Below are positions 15,273 through 20,941 of a stretch of 40,587 nucleotides of DNA, in pieces (positions within the stretch are counted from its first letter, which is position 1; every line of letters starts with the position of its first letter). Below the pieces are notes generated by a model. That model was given only the letters and a program-made list of their open reading frames with translations, was not told where the DNA came from and did no database searches. The DNA is from a virus. The position numbers and the translations under genes are program-made. The DNA lies in the IMG/VR virus record IMGVR_UViG_3300006753_000017, positions 1-40,587 of that record. One strand, given 5' to 3'.

Positions 15273-15280
15273 GAAAGCCA
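15212..15280 (+). promoter_or_regulatory. Hairpin sequestering the ribosome-binding site of the first early gene
   Basis: A 19-bp lower stem (15212-15230 with 15254-15272), a 3-nt bulge (15251-15253) and a 9-bp upper stem form the last hairpin of the array. The Shine-Dalgarno sequence AAGGAGG (15267-15273) lies in the lower stem and the start codon is at 15281. Translation would need the stem to be opened, processed or bypassed. Confidence 0.75.
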
Positions 15281-15736
15281 ATGAAGACCCTGACCATCAC
15301 CGAAGCCTCGGCTTCGGCTATTGTTCGGCTTGCCGAACAGATCGTGGAAAGCGGCATCTTCGATGCCGTTGAGAACACGGTCACGGTTCCTTCGGAACCG
15401 TCGGTTGCCGTTCCTGTGTTTGAGGTTCCCTCAAACAAGGTTGTGGAGCCTTCGGCTCCAGCGGTTGCCACCGCAACTGCCAAGCCTTCGGCTTGGAAGT
15501 TGGAGAAAGCGGCAAGGTCAGCGAAGAACAAGAGCATTAATGCTAGCATTAATGCTCGTCTTGCCAATGCCACCAAGGCAAACGACATCGGAGATGTCGA
15601 CAAGGTACTCGCTTCCCTTCGGGAAGCGATGGAGTTGGTGCCGACGCACCTTGACAAGCAAGGGAACCTTGCTTGGAAAGGTACGGTCGATCGCATCGTC
15701 GCCAAGGCCCAGTCCCTTGGACTGGCTACGGCGTAG
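15281..15736 (+). CDS. First early gene, hairpin-encoded protein, 151 aa
   Basis: The start is ATG 15281 with AAGGAGG eight bases upstream. The product is unrecognised. Residues 1-30 are helical (LTITEASASAIVRLAEQIV). Residues 35-75 are a Pro/Val/Ala linker with PSEP, PSAP and PSAW segments. Residues 75-150 are basic and helical (KLEKAARSAKNKS, SINASINAR, DKVLASLREAMELVP). The coding DNA is packed with at least eleven perfect hairpins or palindromes of 7-9 bp stems or longer, and the PS(E/A)P segments are the translation of their TTC loops. The protein may be a small nucleic-acid-binding early protein; the RNA itself could be the functional product. Confidence 0.75.
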   Translation: MKTLTITEASASAIVRLAEQIVESGIFDAVENTVTVPSEPSVAVPVFEVPSNKVVEPSAPAVATATAKPSAWKLEKAARSAKNKSINASINARLANATKANDIGDVDKVLASLREAMELVPTHLDKQGNLAWKGTVDRIVAKAQSLGLATA

Positions 15737-15803
15737 CGTCTGCGGCGGGGGAGTCTTCGACTCCCCCGCTGTGGTGCGGGGCGGGAGTCTTCGACTCCCG
15801 CCC
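15300..15803 (+). repeat. Hairpin series inside and after the first early gene
   Basis: Perfect hairpins lie at 15300-15317, 15322-15339, 15352-15368, 15383-15401, 15417-15437, 15444-15460, 15480-15496, 15583-15599, 15610-15628, 15655-15675, 15709-15725, 15745-15769 and 15779-15803. A 26-nt perfect palindrome (15532-15557) contains AGCATTAATGCT twice. Most loops are 3 nt and mainly TTC. Loops fall in different codon phases. The last two stems (11 bp each, GC-rich) lie beyond the stop codon and may act as a terminator or 3'-end stabiliser, although no U-tract follows. Confidence 0.93.
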
Positions 15804-15882
15804 TGTACTGCGCTTGTGTACGCTGTGTGCATGGGTGCGTGTAGAGTTCTTGATTAGTGGTTGAGTGCGCAGGAGGTGCGTA

Positions 15883-16191
15883 GTGTTTGGTTCAGCGTTG
15901 TTTGATTGTCCTAACATGCTTGGGCGTGTGTTGTCGGCTTTGCATCCTGAGCGGTACACGCTTGGTGAGGTTGAGTTGTTGTCCATGCTTGGGTACGAGG
16001 CGGGGCGTGAGTTGGATTGGGAGGATTGGCCTGATGCGGAGGAGTTGCGTGAGATCAGGAATCCTAGGGCGTCTGTTGCGTGGAGTGAGGATTTGTATGG
16101 TACGCATACATGGTCGCTTGAGGAGTGGCGGTTTTTGGATGCGATTGGGTTGACCTATGGTCATAACGGGAGGATGGTGTATTGTGCTTGA
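15883..16191 (+). CDS. Hypothetical early protein, 102 aa
   Basis: The start is GTG 15883, preceded by AGGAGG with 6 nt between. The protein is acidic, with segments HPERYTLGEVELLSMLGYEAG and DWPDAEELREIRNPRASVAW, mixed helix and no membrane span or known motif. It begins a chain of small early genes in which stops and starts overlap. This is typical of phage early regions that encode host-takeover proteins, but no specific role can be assigned. Confidence 0.7.
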   Translation: MFGSALFDCPNMLGRVLSALHPERYTLGEVELLSMLGYEAGRELDWEDWPDAEELREIRNPRASVAWSEDLYGTHTWSLEEWRFLDAIGLTYGHNGRMVYCA

Positions 16192-16399
16192 GTATGAGGG
16201 TCACGACTGTGACGATGAGGGTTGTGAGGCTAGTGCGGAGGCGTGGGAGGCTGTCCACTTCCCTCATGGTCGCAAGGGCGTGGATGAGTGGGACTCTCTC
16301 TCCCCTCTCTCTCATCAATCGAAGATTGATGATGAGAGAGAGGGAGAGAGGTTTCCGATGATTGACGGTTTCCGCGATGCACAGGAGGTGCTGAGATGA
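16184..16399 (+). CDS. Hypothetical acidic early protein, 71 aa
   Basis: The start chosen is GTG 16184, with GGGAGGA upstream and an 8-nt overlap with the preceding gene; a longer reading from 16157 is possible. The N-terminal half is rich in Asp, Glu, Cys and His (EGHDCDDEGCEASAEAWEAVHFPHG). The second half is encoded by a long hairpin (16294-16350), giving SLSPLSHQSKIDDEREGERF. The end overlaps the next start by ATGA. The function is unknown; the region may be constrained by RNA structure as much as by protein. Confidence 0.6.
   Translation: MLEYEGHDCDDEGCEASAEAWEAVHFPHGRKGVDEWDSLSPLSHQSKIDDEREGERFPMIDGFRDAQEVLR
16294..16350 (+). repeat. Long coding hairpin with TC/GA arms
   Basis: A stem of about 24 bp with small bulges closes a GAA loop (16321-16323). 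The inner 9-bp stem (TCATCAATC with its complement) is followed by a 3-nt bulge on the right arm, as in the hairpin before the first early gene. The outer part is CCCTCTCTCTC with its complement. It lies inside gene 16184-16399. Confidence 0.85.
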
Positions 16400-16713
16400 T
16401 TGACGTAACGTGTGTGGATGCGAATGAGGGCTTGTATGCCATGTTCATGGATGATGAGGGTGTTGATACGTTGGTAGGTGCGCTGGTGTGGTTGGCGGAT
16501 GCGGTAGCGGATAGGACGCCGCTCCCGTCTACGCTGAATCGCATCTGGGGGGAGTTGGAGGATGTGCAGGAGTGGGCACAGACGCGTATGGAGGAGATGA
16601 TGGATGAACATGGGGAAGGAACGGACTGTGCGTGTCCTGTCTGTGTGGAGATGGCAGAGGTGCACAATGCGGCAATGGATGACAATGAAGAACAGCAGAT
16701 AGGCTCGTTGTAG
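16396..16713 (+). CDS. Hypothetical acidic early protein, 105 aa
   Basis: ATG 16396 overlaps the upstream stop (ATGA) and has AGGAGG at the correct distance. The protein is strongly acidic and helical (ANEGLYAMFMDDEGVDTLVG, EDVQEWAQTRMEEMMDEHG), with a Cys-rich patch TDCACPVCVE that could bind a metal. It has no recognised family. A small acidic protein in the early block could mimic DNA or bind a host enzyme; this is speculative. Confidence 0.7.
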   Translation: MIDVTCVDANEGLYAMFMDDEGVDTLVGALVWLADAVADRTPLPSTLNRIWGELEDVQEWAQTRMEEMMDEHGEGTDCACPVCVEMAEVHNAAMDDNEEQQIGSL

Positions 16714-16967
16714 CGAGGGTAAATAGGCTTTAGGCTGCAAGCGGCACCCGTGTGGTGCGTGGCATCGGGTTACCTACGGTTGTAGACGTAGGTGCGCAGG
16801 GCTACATCCTTGTGTGGGAACTGAACGAGTGCTCATGGTTCCTAAGCCCGTGTAAGTCCCTGAAAGGAAACGTAAACACAGGTAGTGTGTGTAGGAGTTG
16901 CCTGTCCCTGCGCATAGCGTTGCCTGTCCAAAAAGCGGTAGGGTTTGTCCCCCGCAACAGGCGCCAC

Positions 16968-17047
16968 GGGGGTGGTTCTGGTTTCGACGCAAGTGAAAGC
17001 CGCATGTCGGACGCTTGTGGACAGGGGTTCGATTCCCCTCACCTCCA
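16968..17047 (+). ncRNA. Mini-tmRNA: tRNA-like domain without mRNA-like domain
   Basis: The 5' end (GGGGGUG at 16968-16974) pairs with CACCUCC (17040-17046) in a 7-bp acceptor stem containing G3-U70, the alanine identity pair, followed by discriminator A 17047. Next to the 5' arm is UUCUGGUUUCGACG, closely matching the conserved D-loop part of tmRNA. The T arm (AGGGG UUCGAUU CCCCU, 17023-17039) is standard, preceded by GUGGAC as in tmRNA. In true tmRNA about 250-300 nt separate the two ends; here only about 30 nt do, and the resume codon, tag reading frame and pseudoknots are absent. CCA is not encoded. CGCAAG/CUUGUG (about 16988-17019) may form a shortened P2 stem. Confidence 0.75.
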
Positions 17048-17156
17048 CTTGGAGGGTGTACGTTCACCGTGGTAGTTGCAGCGGGAACTTAGCCTAGCCG
17101 TGCGTGAAGTATGCCTTTATGGATGAAGCGCCGAAATTGAGCGGTTAGCCGTGTTG

Positions 17157-17240
17157 GGTGGCACCCTCCTTCTACCCGCAGCACAATCGGTTGCGGCGAA
17201 TGGGGAGGGTGTGCCTGTCCTAAGCAGGTGGCACCCTCCT
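17157..17240 (+). repeat. Paired GGTGGCACCCTCCT repeat with internal complement
   Basis: The 14-nt sequence GGTGGCACCCTCCT occurs at 17157-17170 and 17227-17240. Between them GGAGGGTG (about 17205-17212) is complementary to CACCCTCC in either copy, so two mutually exclusive hairpins are possible, a layout seen in attenuators and other switching RNAs. The gene downstream starts at 17426. Confidence 0.5.
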
Positions 17241-17425
17241 CGCTGCATGTGCTTGTTCAGGGGGTTGGGCCGTCTTTGCCCCGTTGTCAACCAACAGACG
17301 AGCCACGGGGAGTCGCCAGTCCCACGTAGCGTACGGCTTAGTTACCGTACAGGTGCTTGCATCAACTGGCACGTTCTGCATGAGTATGCATTGGCAATGA
17401 ATAGGCGCTTACAGGAGGTAAGAGC

Positions 17426-17803
17426 ATGAGTACACATAAGGTTATCGTTACCTTCGAGATGGAGGAAATGACGGGCAGTCCCGAGGAGTCCGCTGAGGTC
17501 TTGTTAGACCTGTACGTGGCTGATGAGGTGACTGTTGTGAATGTGTCTGCGTATGAGGTGATACCTACGGACACGGATCAGTTTGATTACGGTGACGATG
17601 AGGTTAGGCGTGGGTCGATGAGTGCGTTGTCGATTAATGCGCCACCTCGTCCGAAGACTACGAAGGAGATGGAGGCTGAGGCTAACTTGATTGCGCGTGA
17701 TGAGCGTTGGAGGCCGATCATTCCGATGCATGGGAATGCGTTGGAGAAGTTTGAGGCTGAGTGCGCTGAGTTCGTCCGTGATGCGGAAGAGGATCAGGGT
17801 TGA
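17426..17803 (+). CDS. Hypothetical early protein, 125 aa
   Basis: ATG 17426 follows AGGAGG with 7 nt between. The N-terminal 45 residues look like a beta-alpha unit (HKVIVTFEMEEMTGSPEESAEVLLDLY), a pattern also seen in many small phage proteins. The middle is acidic (TDTDQFDYGDDEVRRG) and the C-terminus helical. No catalytic residues are apparent. It follows the structured non-coding region and precedes a hairpin at 17818-17857. Confidence 0.72.
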   Translation: MSTHKVIVTFEMEEMTGSPEESAEVLLDLYVADEVTVVNVSAYEVIPTDTDQFDYGDDEVRRGSMSALSINAPPRPKTTKEMEAEANLIARDERWRPIIPMHGNALEKFEAECAEFVRDAEEDQG

Positions 17804-17817
17804 TGCGTGTGGAATCC

Positions 17818-17857
17818 CCCATCTTCTCTCTCTCTCTCTTGAGAGAGAGAAGATGGG
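17818..17857 (+). terminator. 17-bp hairpin between early genes
   Basis: A perfect 17-bp stem (arm CCCATCTTCTCTCTCTC) closes a 6-nt loop, starting 14 nt after the stop of the 125-aa gene. There is no U-tract after it, so mRNA processing or stabilisation is as likely as termination. The TC/GA-repeat arm resembles those of the hairpins at 16294-16350 and 22457-22488. Confidence 0.7.
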
Positions 17858-17896
17858 AAGTGTTGGAAATAGCCATTTGATGTACGGAGGTACGTT

Positions 17897-18202
17897 ATGA
17901 GAGACAGTTTGTATGTTGGTGATGGGCCGTGGGATGAGCCTTGTCCGCAGTTGGGTAGTGATGCCTACATTCGTGAGGCACGGGCGCATTTGGAGCGGTT
18001 TATTGACCAGATCAGGCGCCATTACGGTAATGAGCCTGAGGGTGGTCGGTTGTGTATTCAGGCGAACCCGCATGACTTTGGCACGTACTACTCATGTGAG
18101 TATGTGTGGACGAATGAGGCTGCTGCTGAGTATGGGTTTGCGGTTGAGGGTGACGACCTTGGCGTGTTGACCTATTGGGATAAGGAAGAGGTAGACGCAT
18201 GA
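17897..18202 (+). CDS. Hypothetical early protein, 101 aa
   Basis: ATG 17897 is preceded by GGAGG. The protein is acidic with aromatic-rich strands (CIQANPHDFGTYYSCEYVW) following a helix (YIREARAHLERFIDQIRRHYG), giving a small alpha-beta domain. Such short proteins are widespread in actinobacteriophage early regions, but no function can be read from the sequence. It ends with ATGA overlapping the next gene. Confidence 0.72.
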   Translation: MRDSLYVGDGPWDEPCPQLGSDAYIREARAHLERFIDQIRRHYGNEPEGGRLCIQANPHDFGTYYSCEYVWTNEAAAEYGFAVEGDDLGVLTYWDKEEVDA

Positions 18203-18327
18203 AGCGTGAGAGTGTAGAACAGGTGCTTATGCGCTTGTTTGTTGATTTGGAAGCGGGTATCGGTTACGACGACCTGCTTGCGGAAGCCATAAATGACATA
18301 TTTGACGCACTGGAGGTGCAGGTATGA
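18199..18327 (+). CDS. Very small early protein, 42 aa
   Basis: A short frame starts at ATG 18199 and overlaps both neighbours by ATGA (upstream stop 18200-18202, downstream start 18324). Its product is a single amphipathic acidic helix (ESVEQVLMRLFVDLEAG, then DDLLAEAINDIFDALEVQV). The double ATGA coupling and the tight fit between two genes are the main support. It may bind a partner protein; the role is unknown. Confidence 0.6.
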   Translation: MKRESVEQVLMRLFVDLEAGIGYDDLLAEAINDIFDALEVQV

Positions 18328-19022
18328 GTGCAATAGCGTTTAGAGCAGAGGTAACAGCGCATGAGGACGAGATGTCCAACTTCGCGCAGAGCGTGTGGGA
18401 GAACATCTCTGACACGGTGGATGAGAAGATTGCCGATGACGCGTGGGATGCTGTGTCTTCGCAGGTATCTGATGCCATCAGCATGGATGCGTGGGATGCT
18501 GTGTCTGACGGCGTGTACGATGCTGCCCGTGAGGCTGCGGAGGAGTACAACAACAACAGCGATGACGTTGAGAGCGTTGTGTCTGAACTGTTGCGTCAGT
18601 ACAACGACATAAGCGTGGGGAACCATTGTACCATTGGTGAGCGTGCGACTGAGTTGGTGACGAAGGTCATCCAGTACCACTTGGACACCTCGTTTGAGGA
18701 TGGTGGTTTGCTGTCCTCTCAGGTGGTTGTGAACGCCGATGAGGTTGAGGCTCAGATTCAGGGTGCGAATGAGGGCTTGCAGCGTGTGACCGTGTTGGAA
18801 GACAAGGTTGCGCAACTGGCTGAGGAGAACGGTGTTCTCACGAACAGGATTGACGACCTGACGGGCATGGTGTCACGCCTAGAAGCGACAACGGCAGGCT
18901 TGAGGGCCAAGCATGACACTCCTGAGGCCACGTTGGCGCACGCTGAGTCCACGCTGAAGCATGTCTTGATCGCTGTGCAGGATGCACGGGGTCACGCTGT
19001 GAACAGCGGGGAGCCGTTCTAA
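18324..19022 (+). CDS. Hypothetical coiled-coil early protein, 232 aa
   Basis: The N-terminal half is acidic with a near-repeat (DDAWDAVSSQVSDAI and MDAWDAVSDGVYDAA). The C-terminal half (about residues 150-205) is a heptad coiled coil (LQRVTVLEDKVAQLAEENGV and following). It begins in an ATGA overlap and ends in a TAATG overlap with the next gene. It may form oligomers that recruit other early factors. No known domain is recognised. Confidence 0.72.
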   Translation: MSAIAFRAEVTAHEDEMSNFAQSVWENISDTVDEKIADDAWDAVSSQVSDAISMDAWDAVSDGVYDAAREAAEEYNNNSDDVESVVSELLRQYNDISVGNHCTIGERATELVTKVIQYHLDTSFEDGGLLSSQVVVNADEVEAQIQGANEGLQRVTVLEDKVAQLAEENGVLTNRIDDLTGMVSRLEATTAGLRAKHDTPEATLAHAESTLKHVLIAVQDARGHAVNSGEPF

Positions 19023-19249
19023 TGGGCGGCATGACACGTATGCACTTTCGGGCAATAGCCCGAGTGTTTAACAATGAATACGTCAAGACGCACGATCCCG
19101 AGACAGATGGGCGTTTTGTGGATGGTTATGAGAGTGCTTTGTGGCGCATGTCGTCACGGTTGGCGTCTGTGTTTGCAGGGTTTAACCCGAACTTTGATCG
19201 GGAGAAGTTCATTGACGCTTGTACCCAAAACGAGGAGGGTTTGGAATGA
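19022..19249 (+). CDS. Small conserved-type phage protein, 75 aa
   Basis: The start is ATG 19022 (TAATG overlap), with GGGGAG about nine bases upstream. The pattern MHFRAIARVFNNEY, ALWRMSSRLASVFAGFNPNFDREKFIDAC is of a type seen in many phages: a short helical protein ending in a NPNFDRxKFxxAC motif. The family is found in early regions; its function is unknown. It overlaps the next start by ATGA. Confidence 0.72.
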   Translation: MGGMTRMHFRAIARVFNNEYVKTHDPETDGRFVDGYESALWRMSSRLASVFAGFNPNFDREKFIDACTQNEEGLE

Positions 19250-19524
19250 TAGTATCTGCTACGTGTAAGCATTGCCACTCAACGGATTCTTTGCGGGTTG
19301 AGGACGGTCCCTACAACCGTTGGCTAAACCGTGAAGTCCTTGTGCAAGATGCGTTTCCTGACCTTACGCCCGATCAGCGCGAGTTGCTGATCGGGCACAG
19401 GGGCGGATGGTTCGTCTGTCATAGGTGCTGGGATGTTGTGTTTGCAGACGACGAGGAGGAGGAGGTGGACCCGCCTACGTGGGATAAGCCTGAACCTCCG
19501 TGGAAAGATGAACCGCGTGATTAG
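19246..19524 (+). CDS. Small zinc-ribbon-like protein, 92 aa
   Basis: ATG 19246 overlaps the previous stop and has GAGGAGG upstream. Two Cys pairs are visible: CKHC (residues 7-10) and CHRCW (about 58-62), which together could bind zinc. Between them lies FPDLTPDQRELLIGHRGGWF, a segment characteristic of a small phage family. The tail is acidic and Pro-rich. Nucleic-acid or host-protein binding is possible; the function is unknown. Confidence 0.72.
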   Translation: MIVSATCKHCHSTDSLRVEDGPYNRWLNREVLVQDAFPDLTPDQRELLIGHRGGWFVCHRCWDVVFADDEEEEVDPPTWDKPEPPWKDEPRD

Positions 19525-19714
19525 CGAAGAGTTCCTAGAGTATTACATGTGGTCATTTGTTGCCACATGCTTTAGTGTGTCTATATGGATATGGATATAC
19601 AGGTATGTGAAAGAACGGCGGCGGGAACGTGCGGCATTCGTTTCCGCTTTGCGCCAGAAGTATGATTTGCCGCGTAAACGCCCATACAATTGGGCAAAGG
19701 AGAAGAATACATGA
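19508..19714 (+). CDS. Small membrane protein, 68 aa
   Basis: The frame starts at ATG 19508, 17 nt before the end of the preceding gene, with GGAAAG just upstream. One membrane span (about residues 12-32, YYMWSFVATCFSVSIWIWIY) is followed by a strongly basic tail (VKERRRERAAFVSALRQKY), so the tail should be cytoplasmic. It may disturb or mark the host membrane early in infection, or anchor a phage complex. It overlaps the next start by ATGA. Confidence 0.65.
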   Translation: MNRVISEEFLEYYMWSFVATCFSVSIWIWIYRYVKERRRERAAFVSALRQKYDLPRKRPYNWAKEKNT

Positions 19715-20736
19715 GTAGAGAGACAGTTGATAACGCCTTAGCGGGCGTACACAACTTCTTGTCGACGTTGGAGGGGTACCGTAAGGGTACTGATCCCGAC
19801 CGCAGTCAGGAAGTTGCGACGGACATAGGTGCGTCGGTGCCTGCTATGGCTGAGGCAATGGGTGGTGTGTTTCCTGTTACGTATGTACCCTCAGGGTATA
19901 TCGCTAACGACGGAGAGTTTTACGCACCCGTGTATCAGCAAGGCAAGTACAAGGGTGAAATCCTTGACAGGTACGTGATCCGTGGCGACACGGGACAGGT
20001 GCTTGGCTCGCATTCAGGGAAGTACCCTGAGCGTAAGGGCTATCAGCATGTGTATGACACGTTGGAGCAGTTGTTCCCCGAGTCGTGCAATAGCGTGAGT
20101 GTGTTTGGTAACGGTGAGCGTGTGGTTGTTGAGCAGGTGCTTGACACTCCGTTCGACTTGGGTGGTGGCGACACCATTCAGCCGTTCATCTATACTCGTA
20201 TGTCGCTGAATGGCATGTGGAAGACGGAGATCATCCCGATTCAGCAGCGCATCAGTTGCGAGAACATGCTTGGACACGCTGGTCAGTTGATTGGCGTGAA
20301 GGCCACGAAGAACCACGACAACATGCTCACCATGCGTGCGGCTGTGTTGGAGTCTTCGATGCAGCAGGCAGAAACGATGCAGCGCATGGCTTTGGTGCTT
20401 AAGGATCAGGCGTTTACCGATGTGGAGTTTGCACAGTTGGTGAGCACGGTGTTTCCGAATCCTGAGCCTGACGCCCACCACAAGACGGTGACGGCTCGCA
20501 ACCTGCGAGTGGCTGCCGTTGGTAAGGCATGGCGTGCTGAGAAGGAAATGTGGGACACGGAGGTGGGCAACCGTTGGTTGGCTTACAATGCGTTCCAAGG
20601 TGCCGAACAGCACCGCATCAGCACGGGATACAAGGATACAGACTCTGCTAAAGAGCGTTCCTACATCCGTGCATTAGACGGCAAGACACCGATTGCGGAC
20701 GCTGCGTTGCAGTATCTGGCAGAGGTGGCCGCTTAG
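19711..20736 (+). CDS. DUF932-family (phage/plasmid-like) protein, 341 aa
   Basis: Length and segments fit the DUF932/TIGR03299 family found on phages and plasmids. These include GYIANDGEFYAPVYQQGKY, LDRYVIRGDTGQVLGSHSGKY, the SVFGNGERVVVEQVLD strand, a central IPIQQRISCENML with a Cys, and a C-terminal helical part with AYNAFQGAEQHRIS. The family is often next to replication genes, but its biochemical role has not been established to my knowledge. The start at ATG 19711 has AAGGAG upstream and overlaps the previous stop. Confidence 0.78.
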   Translation: MSRETVDNALAGVHNFLSTLEGYRKGTDPDRSQEVATDIGASVPAMAEAMGGVFPVTYVPSGYIANDGEFYAPVYQQGKYKGEILDRYVIRGDTGQVLGSHSGKYPERKGYQHVYDTLEQLFPESCNSVSVFGNGERVVVEQVLDTPFDLGGGDTIQPFIYTRMSLNGMWKTEIIPIQQRISCENMLGHAGQLIGVKATKNHDNMLTMRAAVLESSMQQAETMQRMALVLKDQAFTDVEFAQLVSTVFPNPEPDAHHKTVTARNLRVAAVGKAWRAEKEMWDTEVGNRWLAYNAFQGAEQHRISTGYKDTDSAKERSYIRALDGKTPIADAALQYLAEVAA

Positions 20737-20810
20737 TCAGGTGTGTGGCCGTCATACGTGACCTCCGCCCGTCCCTTTCGGGTGTATGGCGGTCACGCAC
20801 CCCTTTCGAG

Positions 20811-20903
20811 GGCAGGGACACACGTAACAGTACACCCAACTATCTGAAAGGATAGGTGGGCATCGACTGTTGCGCCCGTTTCGTGAACGTATGTGTCCCT
20901 GCC
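20811..20903 (+). repeat. 12-bp inverted repeat in the leader of the ParB-like gene
   Basis: GGCAGGGACACA (20811-20822) and TGTGTCCCTGCC (20892-20903) are perfect inverted repeats about 70 nt apart. Inside lies a small hairpin (CTATC...GATAG). They precede the ParB-like gene (20942) and could fold the leader into a long stem or act as an operator. Confidence 0.65.
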
Positions 20904-20941
20904 TTCGTTTCGTAATAACCCCAACCCCTAGGAGGAATACT

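Larger units (their letters stand above)
14387..15280. promoter_or_regulatory. Divergent intergenic control region, 894 bp
   Basis: This is the largest gene-free stretch and the only divergent junction on the circle: the late block leaves to the left and the early block to the right. It holds, in order, an inverted repeat near the late start, a hairpin flanked by a direct repeat, a rightward intrinsic terminator, a weak candidate rightward promoter and the hairpin array. It is also a reasonable place for a replication origin, although no iteron or DnaA-like cluster was recognised. Confidence 0.75.
16714..17425 (+). ncRNA. Gene-free structured region of 712 bp
   Basis: No coding frame with a ribosome-binding site is visible. 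The region holds the mini-tmRNA (16968-17047) and several short repeats: TGCCTGTCC three times (two as GTTGCCTGTCC at 16897-16907 and 16919-16929, one at 17212-17220), GGTGGCACCCTCCT twice (17157-17170 and 17227-17240), and GGAGGGTG at 17051-17058 and near 17205-17212, which can pair with either CACCCTCC copy. ACCTAC and GTAGGT near 16780 form a hairpin. It probably yields one or more structured RNAs. Confidence 0.55.

Noticed and set aside
15444-15460. UUCG tetraloops in the coding hairpins
   Set aside because: The sequence CCTTCGG looks like C(UUCG)G, but that register breaks the rest of the stem; the perfect pairing gives a UUC triloop.
16968-17047. Ordinary tRNA gene
   Set aside because: The acceptor and T arms fit, but no D stem or 5-bp anticodon stem with a 7-nt loop can be formed, and the 5' part matches tmRNA instead.
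16968-17050. Phage attachment site in a host tmRNA gene
   Set aside because: An attP would carry only the 3' end of tmRNA, whereas both ends are present here and no integrase is encoded. A relic of past integration remains possible.
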